From NCBI GenBank assembly GCA_945869755.1, contig CAMBPW010000006.1, positions 1-25,831 on the forward strand: 25,831 nucleotides of DNA, written 5' to 3'. Shown here one piece after another: positions 8,637 to 16,078 of this stretch (position 1 is the first letter of the stretch; the number at the start of each line of letters is the position of its first letter). Below the pieces are notes generated by a model. That model was given only the letters and a program-made list of their open reading frames with translations. It was not told the DNA's origin and did no database searches. The stretch is from an uncultured Gemella sp. (GTDB lineage Bacteria > Bacillota > Bacilli > Staphylococcales > Gemellaceae). A program made the position numbers and the translations under genes.

Positions 8637-8649
8637 TAAACATTTTTTT
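8612..8649. terminator. Bidirectional terminator between convergent aminotransferase and hydrolase genes
   Basis: TGTTTACTAA (8619-8628) pairs with TTAGTAAACA (8633-8642) around a four-base loop, flanked by A7 on the left and T7 on the right. It can stop transcription from both sides. The final codons and TAG stop (8634-8636) of the aminotransferase are inside the stem. Confidence 0.85.
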
Positions 8650-8677
8650 ATTAAAACTGCCAACCTTATTTTACTAT

Positions 8678-9697
8678 TTACAATTTCGGATGATTTTTCT
8701 CCAAAAATCTATCAATCACTTTTATACTATCAATATTAGCCTTATTATTACCTTCTGCATTTCCACCTATCATAATTTTAGTTCCCCTATTATCCATAAC
8801 ACCTTCTCCAACAAAAATATGTCCTGCATTTTTGTAAGAAATAAGCTCAGCTTTTTTGTTTTGATTTTTGATAATCTTTGCCATTTCATAACTTCCCCAC
8901 ATCTGATCATCTTCACCAGTAATCATCAAGATATTTGCTTGAACATTTTGAGCTGGTATTAACTTTGTATATTTTTTCATATCTTTTCTTAATGCACTAT
9001 CATATATTTCTTTATAACAAACTGGTGACTTAAATAATATTGGAAGAAAAATACATTTAGTTAATGCAAAGAAAGATATTTTTTTCAAATCAATAAATGG
9101 TAATTCCTGATTCATATACGTCCAAGATGATCCATAATTACTAAAGTCTAATCCTGCAAATGTATAAGCAGAAGGAGAAATAAGAATCAAGTTAGAAATT
9201 TCTTTATATTTGGTTGCTAAATGCAAGCTATACTCCGCTCCTTTAGATACTCCTAAAACTGTAATAGGTGTATGATATTTAATATTTTCATTAATATACA
9301 ATAGCACATCTTCAAATTGCTCCAAAGGAATTTGAACTAATGTCTTAGGTTGGTTTTTCATTCCAAACATAAACACTGCAAGTGTTTCATATCCTATTCT
9401 TGCTAAACGTACTGCATTCTCAAAATTAGGGCTGCCCTCTGAACCGCCATAACAAACAACAACCCCCTTATAAATTTTATTATCTGGAATGATATGAAAT
9501 CCTTGAAATCTACCTTTATCAACATATTTTATGTTAAGACCATCAATATTTTTAGGATATAGACTTATATTTGTTACATTTATATAATAATCATAAGGCT
9601 TAAAAATTTTATTATTATATCTATAGTTATTATATATTCTAAAAACAATAACTACTAAAATATTACTAATAATTATAAACATAGACTTACTAAGCAC
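8678..9697 (-). CDS. Membrane-anchored alpha/beta hydrolase, acyl-CoA thioesterase (BAAT) C-terminal-like
   Basis: A 339-residue hydrolase with an uncleaved hydrophobic segment at about residues 5-20 (FIIISNILVVIVF), so probably anchored with the enzyme domain outside. The alpha/beta-hydrolase fold is visible as the oxyanion strand GVVVCYGGSEGSP, the nucleophile elbow GVSKGAE (Ser151), an acid in GEDDQMW (D263 or D264) and His293 in YKNAGHIF. The G-x-S-K-G-A-E elbow is characteristic of the BAAT/acyl-CoA thioester hydrolase C-terminal family, but the true substrate is unknown. The GTG start has GGAGGG seven bases upstream, while the ATG five codons later is badly spaced. It stands alone, with a possible promoter at 9768-9795. 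Confidence 0.8.
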   Translation of the reverse strand: MLSKSMFIIISNILVVIVFRIYNNYRYNNKIFKPYDYYINVTNISLYPKNIDGLNIKYVDKGRFQGFHIIPDNKIYKGVVVCYGGSEGSPNFENAVRLARIGYETLAVFMFGMKNQPKTLVQIPLEQFEDVLLYINENIKYHTPITVLGVSKGAEYSLHLATKYKEISNLILISPSAYTFAGLDFSNYGSSWTYMNQELPFIDLKKISFFALTKCIFLPILFKSPVCYKEIYDSALRKDMKKYTKLIPAQNVQANILMITGEDDQMWGSYEMAKIIKNQNKKAELISYKNAGHIFVGEGVMDNRGTKIMIGGNAEGNNKANIDSIKVIDRFLEKNHPKL

Positions 9698-9767
9698 TTA
9701 TTATCCCTCCATATATTCAATTTAAATAATCAATGTATATACTGTATCTATTTACTCTAAAAAGAAA

Positions 9768-9795
9768 ATATTACATTTAATCCGTTAGTTGACAA
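9768..9795 (-). promoter_or_regulatory. Possible promoter of the alpha/beta hydrolase gene
   Basis: On the minus strand TTGTCA (9790-9795) and TAATAT (9768-9773) are separated by 16 bases. The -35 box is also one arm of an imperfect inverted repeat, TTGACA...TGTCAA (about 9789-9817). No GC-containing terminator for groL is visible in 9698-9888, only weak AT hairpins. Confidence 0.4.
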
Positions 9796-9888
9796 ATCTA
9801 AGTATTTTATATGTCAATTTTAACAAATAAATTAAATATTCAATTAAGTAAATATTTATTCCCATTTAGGATACAAATAGTTATTTTA

Positions 9889-11493
9889 TTACATCATCGG
9901 CATTTGGCTATTATCAATATTTTTTTCTATATCAACGACAGCAGCTTCTGTTGATAAAAATAGACTTGATATACTAACTGCGTTTTGTAGTGCAGAGCGT
10001 GTTACTTTTGTAGGATCTACTATTCCTGATTTAATCATATCTACCCACTCACCAGTAGCAGCATTATATCCTATTCCTAATTCAACTTCTTTTAATTTCG
10101 ATATTATTACACTACCTTCAACGCCTGCATTTTCTGCTATTTGGCGTACAGGTGCCTCTAATGATTTTTTTACAATATTTATACCTGTTTTAACATCGCC
10201 ATCAGCAGAAATTTTTTCTATTTCAGATATTAATTGTAGTAGAGCCGTTCCACCTCCAGCTACAATTCCTTCTTCTACTGCTGCTTTAGTTGCATTCAAC
10301 GCATCTTCTATTCTTAATTTTTTTTCTTTTAATTCTACTTCAGTAGCTGCACCTACTTTAATAACTGCTACACCTCCTGACAATTTGGCAAGACGTTCTT
10401 TTAATTTTTCTTTATCAAACTCTGAATTTGATTCTGAATATAGAGATTTAATTTGAGCAACTCTTAATAGTATTTCCTCTTTGTTACCTTTTCCATCTAC
10501 TATTACTGTATTATCTTTAGAAATATTAACTTTGCTTGCTGTTCCTAGCATACTTGAATTTACATCTTTAAGTTCATATCCTAAATCAGAACTTACTAAT
10601 TTTGCTCCTGTTAATATAGAAATATCTTCTAATATTGCTTTTCTTCTTTCTCCAAACCCTGGTGCTTTTATACCTACTACATTGAACACTCCTCGAAGTT
10701 TATTAACTACTAATTGCTGTATAGCTTCAGATTCAAAATCATCTGCTATAATAACTAACGGTTTATTAAGTTTAACTACCTCTTCTAGTAAAGGTAAAAT
10801 TTCTTGAATATTTACTATTTTTTTATCTGTAACTAAAATAAATGGATTTTCTAAATTAGAAATCATTTTTTCAGTATCTGAAATCATATATGGTGAAATA
10901 TAGCCTCTATCTATTTTCATTCCTTCTACAATTTCTAATGTTGTTTCAAAACTTTGTGATTCTTCTATTGTAATAACTCCATCACTTCCTACAAGTTCCA
11001 TAGCTTCTGATATGAATTTTCCAATTTCTTCATCTGCTGATGATATAGAACCAACTTGAGCAATTTTATCTTTAGAATCTACAACAACACTAATTTCTTT
11101 TAATTTTTTTACTGCTACTTTTACTGCTAATTCCATTCCTTTTCTTATGCCAATTGGATTAGCTCCTGAAGTTACATTTTTTAATCCTTCATTTATCATT
11201 TCTTGTGCTAAAATTGTTGCAGTAGTAGTTCCATCTCCTGCTATTTCATTAGTCTTACTAGCTACTTCAGCAACTAGTTTTGCTCCCATATTTTCATAAG
11301 GATTTTCAAGTTCAATTTCTTTAGCTATCGAAACTCCGTCATTAGTAATTAATGGTGCTCCAAATTTTCTATCTAATATGACATTTCGTCCCTTTGGACC
11401 TAGAGTTACCTTTACTGCATTCGCTAGCTTGTCGACACCATTTTTCATTGATTGACGTGCATCTTCTGAAAATTTTATTTCTTTTATACTCAT
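9889..11493 (-). CDS. groL: 60-kDa chaperonin GroEL
   Basis: The chaperonin subunit forms the 14-mer folding chamber that works with GroES. At 534 residues it begins KEIKFSEDARQSMKNGVDKLANAVKVTLGPKGRN and retains the ATP-site GDGTTTAT, the apical-domain substrate region and the equatorial GIVAGGGTALL and GYNAATGEW. It ends IDNSQMPMM, so the usual Gly-Gly-Met-rich tail that lines the cavity is essentially absent. The gene follows groES by 12 bases with GGAG before the ATG. No CIRCE or CtsR box is visible upstream of the pair. Confidence 0.97.
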   Translation of the reverse strand: MSIKEIKFSEDARQSMKNGVDKLANAVKVTLGPKGRNVILDRKFGAPLITNDGVSIAKEIELENPYENMGAKLVAEVASKTNEIAGDGTTTATILAQEMINEGLKNVTSGANPIGIRKGMELAVKVAVKKLKEISVVVDSKDKIAQVGSISSADEEIGKFISEAMELVGSDGVITIEESQSFETTLEIVEGMKIDRGYISPYMISDTEKMISNLENPFILVTDKKIVNIQEILPLLEEVVKLNKPLVIIADDFESEAIQQLVVNKLRGVFNVVGIKAPGFGERRKAILEDISILTGAKLVSSDLGYELKDVNSSMLGTASKVNISKDNTVIVDGKGNKEEILLRVAQIKSLYSESNSEFDKEKLKERLAKLSGGVAVIKVGAATEVELKEKKLRIEDALNATKAAVEEGIVAGGGTALLQLISEIEKISADGDVKTGINIVKKSLEAPVRQIAENAGVEGSVIISKLKEVELGIGYNAATGEWVDMIKSGIVDPTKVTRSALQNAVSISSLFLSTEAAVVDIEKNIDNSQMPMM

Positions 11494-11505
11494 TAAATAA
11501 TCTCC

Positions 11506-11781
11506 TTATTGTAAAATAGCTAATAACTCTTCTTCATTCAAAATATAATAATTTTCTCCTTTATATTCAATTTTTTTGTAATTATCAGAAAAAATTACTT
11601 TATCTCCTTTTTTTAATTCTCCACCATTTTCAATAGATAAGACGCTTGCTTCTCCTATGGAAAATATTTCTCCTATATTTACATTATCATTTATATTTGT
11701 ATTTAATAAAATACCACTATTGGTAGAAGTTTTTTCTTCTATCTTTTTTACAATTACATTATCGAAAATTGGTTTAATCAT
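11506..11781 (-). CDS. groES: 10-kDa co-chaperonin GroES
   Basis: A 91-residue GroES. The N-terminus KPIFDNVIVKKIEEKT and the C-terminal KKGDKVIFSDNY...ILNEEELLAIL are standard. The mobile loop that docks on GroEL reads TNSGILLNTN in place of the common T-x-x-G-I-V-L-P. The hydrophobic triplet is kept as ILL, but the Pro and nearby acidic residues are changed, so it is a divergent GroES. It lies 36 bases after the TRAP-like ORF, with AGGAG 11 bases before the ATG. A TATAAT (minus strand, 11810-11815) could give it a promoter of its own, but no good -35 accompanies it. Confidence 0.93.
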   Translation of the reverse strand: MIKPIFDNVIVKKIEEKTSTNSGILLNTNINDNVNIGEIFSIGEASVLSIENGGELKKGDKVIFSDNYKKIEYKGENYYILNEEELLAILQ

Positions 11782-11816
11782 AAAAATTTAATCTCCTAAA
11801 TACTCAAATATTATAG

Positions 11817-12020
11817 TTACTCTGATATAATTGGATCTAATTTAGAAATTATACGAGCCTTTCCTACTATTTTAAAATTAATTATGTTGTCATTTATATT
11901 TATAATTAATACTTCACCTATATTAATAATATCTAAATTTTCTTCGTTATTATTCTTCTTTGTTATTATTTTTACATTATTTTCTTCCGCTCTTATTATT
12001 ATATAATTAATCTCTTTCAT
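11817..12020 (-). CDS. Divergent TRAP (MtrB)-like small protein
   Basis: A 67-residue protein directly after folE, the position of mtrB in Bacillus (hbs-mtrA-mtrB). Aligned by eye with B. subtilis TRAP, NYIIIRAEENNVKII (5-19) matches DFVVIKAVEDGVNVI, INIGEVLII (32-40) matches LDKGEVIIA, and FKIVGKARII (49-58) matches IKVRGEALIQ. I count 13 identities in about 58 positions, with mostly conservative changes and a three-residue gap. Of the TRAP RNA-contact residues K37, K56 and R58, only K56 is kept (K50); the others are Ile31 and Val52. The Thr-Arg-Gly-Thr-Asp-Thr tryptophan loop is lost. It starts six bases after the folE stop without a clear ribosome site, which suggests coupling. Protein reality is likely; TRAP homology is inference from synteny plus alignment. 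Confidence 0.62.
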   Translation of the reverse strand: MKEINYIIIRAEENNVKIITKKNNNEENLDIINIGEVLIININDNIINFKIVGKARIISKLDPIISE

Positions 12021-12026
12021 AGTTCA

Positions 12027-12587
12027 TCACAACTTTATTTTATATTCTATATCCTTTACTAAATCTTTATCTTCTAAAAATATTCCTGTCTTTTTACTAG
12101 TTACCGTTTTAGAACCTATTTTCTTTATACCTCTCATAGCCATACACATATGTTCAGCTTCAATAATGACATATACACCTTTAGGAGAAAGCTGTTCTTC
12201 AAGTGCATTGGCAATCATAAGCGTCATATCTTCTTGAATTTGTAATCTTCTGCTAGAACTTTCTACTAAACGAGCTAATTTACTAAGTCCTGTTATTTTT
12301 TTATTGCTTGGAACATATGCAATATGACAAACTCCATAAAATGGTAACATATGGTGTTCACACAAAGAATAAAATTGTATATCTTTTACCAAAATAGCTT
12401 CTTCATTCTCAGATTCAAAAAATGTATTAATTTCATACTTTGGATCTACTCCTGTTTGAGATAATAATTCTTCATACATATTTACACATCTTTTAGGAGT
12501 ATCAACAAGTCCAGCTCTAGTTACATCTTCCCCTATATTAATAAGTAGCTTTTCTATTAATTTTATAGATTCTTTTTTATTTTTCAA
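12027..12587 (-). CDS. folE: GTP cyclohydrolase I (FolE/MtrA)
   Basis: FolE converts GTP to 7,8-dihydroneopterin triphosphate, the first step of folate synthesis. The 186-residue protein has the type IA zinc ligands C76 and H79 in YSLCEHHMLPF and C148 in HMCMAMRG, plus GLVDTPKR and the substrate-binding LARLVESSSRRLQIQE. The start is a TTG five bases after AAGGAGG. It follows hup as in B. subtilis (hbs-mtrA-mtrB). Only 20 bases separate the hup terminator from the start codon, so its transcription must come from inside hup or from read-through. It supplies folate for the thyA/dfrA pair further along the window. Confidence 0.96.
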   Translation of the reverse strand: MKNKKESIKLIEKLLINIGEDVTRAGLVDTPKRCVNMYEELLSQTGVDPKYEINTFFESENEEAILVKDIQFYSLCEHHMLPFYGVCHIAYVPSNKKITGLSKLARLVESSSRRLQIQEDMTLMIANALEEQLSPKGVYVIIEAEHMCMAMRGIKKIGSKTVTSKKTGIFLEDKDLVKDIEYKIKL

Positions 12588-12600
12588 AATATCCTCCTTA

Positions 12601-12633
12601 TAAAAATAAAGTTACTGATAAATCAGTAACTTT
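12601..12633 (-). terminator. Intercistronic terminator between hup and folE
   Basis: A perfect 11-bp stem, AAAGTTACTGA (12608-12618) with TCAGTAACTTT (12623-12633), has a four-base loop and is followed on the minus strand by ATTTTTA. The stem has few GC pairs and the T tract is short, so partial read-through into folE is plausible. Confidence 0.75.
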
Positions 12634-12646
12634 GATTATTTGGTTA

Positions 12647-12919
12647 TTATTTTACTGCATCTTTAAGAGCTTTTCCTGCTTTAAATGCTGGAACTTTGCT
12701 AGCTGCGATTTCAATAACTTCGTTAGTTTGTGGATTTCTTCCTTTACGAGCTGCTCTTTCTCTTACTTCAAAATTACCAAATCCAATAATTTGGATTTTT
12801 TCACCTTTTGCTAAAGTTTCTTCAACAGTTGCTACAAATGCTTCAATTGCTGCAGCAGCTTGTTTTTTTTGTAATCCAGCTTTTTCAGCTACTTGTGAAA
12901 TTAATTCTGATTTATTCAT
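12647..12919 (-). CDS. hup: DNA-binding protein HU
   Basis: A 90-residue HU, the exact family length, which bends and compacts DNA as a dimer. The sequence MNKSELISQVAEKAGL, GFGNFEVRERAARKGRNPQT (the DNA-grasping arm) and VPAFKAGKALKDAVK is close to consensus. I start at the ATG ending at 12919. GGAGGT lies ten bases before it, and the upstream in-frame ATG at 12937 overlaps that site. Base use in this gene is visibly less AT-biased than its neighbours, as expected for a highly expressed protein. It has its own promoter (12973-13001) and a terminator. Confidence 0.97.
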   Translation of the reverse strand: MNKSELISQVAEKAGLQKKQAAAAIEAFVATVEETLAKGEKIQIIGFGNFEVRERAARKGRNPQTNEVIEIAASKVPAFKAGKALKDAVK

Positions 12920-12946
12920 TAATAAATTTACCTCCATAGTGTTTGT

Positions 12947-12961
12947 AACGGCTATACCGTT
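12947..12961 (-). repeat. Small inverted repeat in the hup leader
   Basis: AACGG (12947-12951) and CCGTT (12957-12961) flank five bases, between the hup -10 box and its ribosome site. It could be an operator or a small RNA hairpin. Five base pairs alone is weak evidence. Confidence 0.3.
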
Positions 12962-12972
12962 TTACTTATTAA

Positions 12973-13001
12973 ATATTACCACAATAATATTAATTTAGCA
13001 A
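12973..13001 (-). promoter_or_regulatory. Sigma-A promoter of hup
   Basis: On the minus strand TTGCTA (12996-13001) and TAATAT (12973-12978) are separated by 17 bases, about 50 bases before the hup start. The same transcript probably also feeds folE, the TRAP-like gene and groESL through the leaky terminator. Confidence 0.65.
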
Positions 13002-13047
13002 GCTTTTATTTAAATTTATTATAAATATTTTAAATTTTTATTAAATT

Positions 13048-14058
13048 TTACTCAAATTTATTTAATTCTTCTGAAGTTATACCAGTCATAAGATTTTTCA
13101 TACATTCATTTAACGACATATTTTCATACAATACTTTATATATATTTTCAGTTATAGGCATATATACATTATATTTTTTAGAAAGAAAATAGCATACTTT
13201 TGCTGTTCTAACACCTTCTGCTACCATATTTAGTTTTGAAACTGCTTCTTCTAAAGAATCTCCTTTACCAATTAATAGTCCACAATTATAATTTCTAGAA
13301 TGAACAGAAGTACAAGTAACAATCAAATCACCTATTCCTCCTAATCCTAAAAAAGTTAATTCATTGGCTCCTAATTTTTTGCCCATTCTAATTATTTCAA
13401 TTAGTCCTCTATTTATTAATGCAGCTTTGGCATTATCTCCTAATGACATGCCATCAATAATACCGCATCCTACAGCTATAATATTTTTTAATGCTCCTCC
13501 TATTTCTACTCCTATAATATCTTTATTTACATAAATTCTAAAATAGTCATTTTGAAATATTTGTTTGGCAATAGTATTCAAATCATCATTTTCTGAAGCA
13601 ATTGCTACAACTGTTGGATGTCTTAATATCAATTCTTCCGCATGAGATGGACCGCTTAATACTCCTACTCCTTTTAAGTTTTTACTAGAAATACAACTCT
13701 GTATTACTTCAGACATTCTTAAATTAGTGTCCATTTCCAAACCTTTTGATACATGAATAAAAAATTTTGGTTTTTTCAAATATTTATTAATTTCTTCACA
13801 AACTGCACGCATAGCTTTGGTTGGCACTGCTAAAATTAACACATCTCCAAAGTCTACAGCTTCTTCTAGCGAACTTGTTGCTTTTATTCCTAAAGGTAGA
13901 TTTGATTGTTTTAAATATTTCTTATTTGAGTGAAAATTATTTATTTCATCTCTGACAGTTTCACTCCTAGAATATATTAACACTTTATGATTATTATCAA
14001 ATATAGCTTGTGATAATGCTGTTCCCCAACTTCCTGCGCCTATAACCGAAATTTTCAT
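13048..14058 (-). CDS. gpsA: NAD(P)-dependent glycerol-3-phosphate dehydrogenase GpsA
   Basis: GpsA reduces dihydroxyacetone phosphate to sn-glycerol 3-phosphate, the backbone for phospholipid synthesis. The 336-residue protein shows the Rossmann start VIGAGSWGTALS, VPTKAMR, SGPSHAEE, the catalytic-lysine region EIGGALKNIIAVG, GDNAKAALINRGL and GLGGIGDLIVTCTS followed by SRN. Length and motifs are standard. It sits immediately upstream of hup, as gpsA does upstream of hbs in some Bacilli. AGGAA precedes the ATG. Two TATAAT hexamers lie in the short leader at 14080-14103, but no good -35 is obvious. Confidence 0.97.
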   Translation of the reverse strand: MKISVIGAGSWGTALSQAIFDNNHKVLIYSRSETVRDEINNFHSNKKYLKQSNLPLGIKATSSLEEAVDFGDVLILAVPTKAMRAVCEEINKYLKKPKFFIHVSKGLEMDTNLRMSEVIQSCISSKNLKGVGVLSGPSHAEELILRHPTVVAIASENDDLNTIAKQIFQNDYFRIYVNKDIIGVEIGGALKNIIAVGCGIIDGMSLGDNAKAALINRGLIEIIRMGKKLGANELTFLGLGGIGDLIVTCTSVHSRNYNCGLLIGKGDSLEEAVSKLNMVAEGVRTAKVCYFLSKKYNVYMPITENIYKVLYENMSLNECMKNLMTGITSEELNKFE

Positions 14059-14104
14059 TATTTACATTCCTTTCAAGATATTATATTCAATATTATTATA
14101 TCAA

Positions 14105-14155
14105 ATAAAAAAAGAAAAAAAAGTAAAATTTATTAATTTTAATAAATTTTACTTT
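14105..14155 (-). terminator. Strong terminator of the nif3...mltG operon
   Basis: A 16-bp perfect stem (14120-14135 with 14140-14155, arms AAAGTAAAATTTATTA and its complement) with a four-base loop is followed on the minus strand by a long T-rich tract with two interruptions. It lies 11 bases after the mltG stop. Confidence 0.88.
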
Positions 14156-14166
14156 AAAATTATTTA

Positions 14167-15309
14167 TTAGTTGCTTTTTATATATCCTGATACATATTTT
14201 TGTGCTAATTCTTCATGTTCTGCAAAAGTTTTTGCAAAATATGCTTTTCCATCTTTATCTGTTAAAAAGAATAGATACTCATGCTTAGTAGCGTTATTTA
14301 ATGCGTCATATGAAATAGCACTTGGCGAAGATATAGGTCCTGGTGGTAACCCATAATTTGTATATGTATTATATGGATCTGTATTTTGTAAATCAGCAAA
14401 TGTTAAATCCCCTGATGTTTTTCCTAAACTATAATAAACAGAAGGATCTGTTTGTAACGGCATTATTACTGCTAATCTATTTAAAAATACACCTGCAATA
14501 CCATTATTATCTGTTGTTGCAGTAGATTCTTTTTCTAATATACTAGCCATAGTAATATAATCGTGTATATCTATAGTTTTTTCTACACCTGATATATTCC
14601 ATTGTTTACTATTTTTTTCAAATAGTGGTAAAACTCGTGCATTAGTTGTTTTTATCATTTCTCTTATCAAAGCTTCTACATTTGACCTATTAGTATTATC
14701 AATACTGTATGTTGCCGGGAATAAATAACCTTCTAACTTATATTTTATATTTTTATCTTTTAATCTATCTGTTATTAATTCAGGAAATTCTTCTTTTAAC
14801 TTATTTATAAATTCTTCATCATTTACTTTGTTTATAAAATCTTCAGATTTAATTTCTGTAAATTGTTCTATTTTTGATGAAATTTTTAAAATATTTTCTC
14901 CTTCAATAATAACTAATGGTTTACTAGATTTTGCTTTTGTCTGATCTGTTAGCTCAGATAGTATTTCAGATATATTCATATTTTTACTAATATCAAATTT
15001 CCCAACGTAAAATTGGCTATTAGAAGTAATTTTTGAATATATTTTAAACATTAACCTACTTTTAATTAAATCATTGTTATAAAGAACATCAGCTACTGCA
15101 CTACTACCATAACTCTCTTTTATCTCGATAGTTATTTTATCTGAATTTTTATTATCTACAGCTGTAGTTAGATAATATGAATAAGAAAGCAATAGAATAA
15201 AAAATATCATAATTGATGTTAGTAGCATAGGTATAAAATCTTTTGATTTCCTATATTGTTTATTTTTATTTCTCAATTCTTCTCTTCTTCGTATTTTATC
15301 TTCTTTCAT
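14167..15309 (-). CDS. mltG: Endolytic murein transglycosylase MltG
   Basis: MltG cleaves nascent peptidoglycan strands at the membrane and helps set glycan length. The 380-residue protein has a basic cytoplasmic N-terminus (1-24), one membrane segment (about 27-48) and an extracellular YceG domain. The signatures are LEGYLFPATY (192-201), the catalytic glutamate E259 in ASILEKES, and DPYNTYTNYGLPPGPISSPS (311-330). It closes the ireB-ruvX-yrzB-mltG order known from Bacillus. Its GAGGAG site lies inside the last codons of yrzB, rather far (15 bases) from the ATG. Confidence 0.95.
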   Translation of the reverse strand: MKEDKIRRREELRNKNKQYRKSKDFIPMLLTSIMIFFILLLSYSYYLTTAVDNKNSDKITIEIKESYGSSAVADVLYNNDLIKSRLMFKIYSKITSNSQFYVGKFDISKNMNISEILSELTDQTKAKSSKPLVIIEGENILKISSKIEQFTEIKSEDFINKVNDEEFINKLKEEFPELITDRLKDKNIKYKLEGYLFPATYSIDNTNRSNVEALIREMIKTTNARVLPLFEKNSKQWNISGVEKTIDIHDYITMASILEKESTATTDNNGIAGVFLNRLAVIMPLQTDPSVYYSLGKTSGDLTFADLQNTDPYNTYTNYGLPPGPISSPSAISYDALNNATKHEYLFFLTDKDGKAYFAKTFAEHEELAQKYVSGYIKSN

Positions 15310-15315
15310 AGTATA

Positions 15316-15624
15316 TTATTCATTCTCCTCAGAATCTGCATATAAAATATCTAGAACTTCTTCTATCATATCAAACTCTTCGTCTGTTTCTACAGGTTCA
15401 AATCTTACACTATCTTCTTCTTCGATACATACCATAGGAAAAATATTTAATTCTTCATCTTCTATTTTTTCTTCTTCTGCAAATATATAATATAATTTTT
15501 CATTTGTAGGATTTTGAAATTCTAATATCTTTCTATATTCTTTTTCTACTCCATTTTCATCACAAAGTGTGTAAACTTCTTCGTCCATTCCAATGTTTAA
15601 CTTCTCTAAATCTTTTTCTATCAT
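15316..15624 (-). CDS. yrzB: DUF1292 family acidic protein (YrzB, UPF0473)
   Basis: A 102-residue, very acidic protein with the DUF1292 layout. EEVYTLCDENGVEKEY and FQNPTNEKLYYIFAEEE form the core, followed by a Glu/Asp-rich C-terminus ending DILYADSEENE. Molecular function is unknown, but its place after ruvX is conserved in Bacilli. It lacks the extra C-terminal extension seen in some homologues. GGAG precedes the ATG. Confidence 0.88.
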   Translation of the reverse strand: MIEKDLEKLNIGMDEEVYTLCDENGVEKEYRKILEFQNPTNEKLYYIFAEEEKIEDEELNIFPMVCIEEEDSVRFEPVETDEEFDMIEEVLDILYADSEENE

Positions 15625-15649
15625 TTTATTTTCTCCTAAATTAATTATT

Positions 15650-16078
15650 TTATTTTGTTTTATCTAAATATGTTTGTAATATAATTGTTGCTGCTAATTT
15701 ATCAATAACTTGTTTTCTTTTTTTTCTTGAAACATCTGCTTCTAGCAAAACCCTCTCTGCTCCAATTGTTGATAGTCTTTCATCTTGTAAAATGATTTCT
15801 ACATTTTTTATTTTATTTTTTAATATTTCAACAAAATTTAAAGTAGCCTCTCCTCTAAAACCAATTGAATTATCCATATTTTTAGGTAAACCTACTACAA
15901 TTTTTTCTACGTTGTATTCAACAATTAACTCTTTTAGACGCTTAATTTTAAAATCTTTAATATTTTCATTTATATTTAATATTTCAATTCCTTGCGCTGT
16001 AATTTTTAAAGGATCGCTTATAGCTACACCAATTGTTTTACTTCCATAGTCAAGACCCATTATTCTTGTAAAAGACAT
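15650..16078 (-). CDS. ruvX: Holliday-junction resolvase-like protein / pre-16S rRNA nuclease YqgF (RuvX)
   Basis: An RNase H-fold nuclease of 142 residues. The family is implicated in 5' maturation of 16S rRNA and was first proposed as an alternative Holliday-junction resolvase. The catalytic motifs are IMGLDYGSKTIGVAISD (first Asp), VVGLPKNMDNSIG, LQDERLST and the last Asp in KKRKQVIDKLAA. The start ATG overlaps the ireB stop by one base (TAATG), so translation is coupled. Confidence 0.95.
   Translation of the reverse strand: MSFTRIMGLDYGSKTIGVAISDPLKITAQGIEILNINENIKDFKIKRLKELIVEYNVEKIVVGLPKNMDNSIGFRGEATLNFVEILKNKIKNVEIILQDERLSTIGAERVLLEADVSRKKRKQVIDKLAATIILQTYLDKTK

Noticed and set aside
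8618..8962. Plus-strand ORF of 114 codons after the aminotransferase
   Set aside because: It starts inside the terminator, lacks a ribosome site and lies antisense to the clearly coding alpha/beta hydrolase.
9698..9888. CIRCE or other heat-shock operator near groESL
   Set aside because: Neither this interval nor the leader of groES contains the CIRCE inverted repeat; only an imperfect TTGACA/TGTCAA pair occurs.
10481..10807. Plus-strand ORF opposite groL
   Set aside because: Low-complexity shadow of a highly conserved gene; groL is certain on the minus strand.
12920..12937. Longer hup start at ATG (12937)
   Set aside because: It overlaps the GGAGGT site; starting at 12919 gives the exact 90-residue HU.
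12696..12998. Plus-strand ORF of 100 codons opposite hup
   Set aside because: Shadow of HU on the opposite strand; no family features and no ribosome site.
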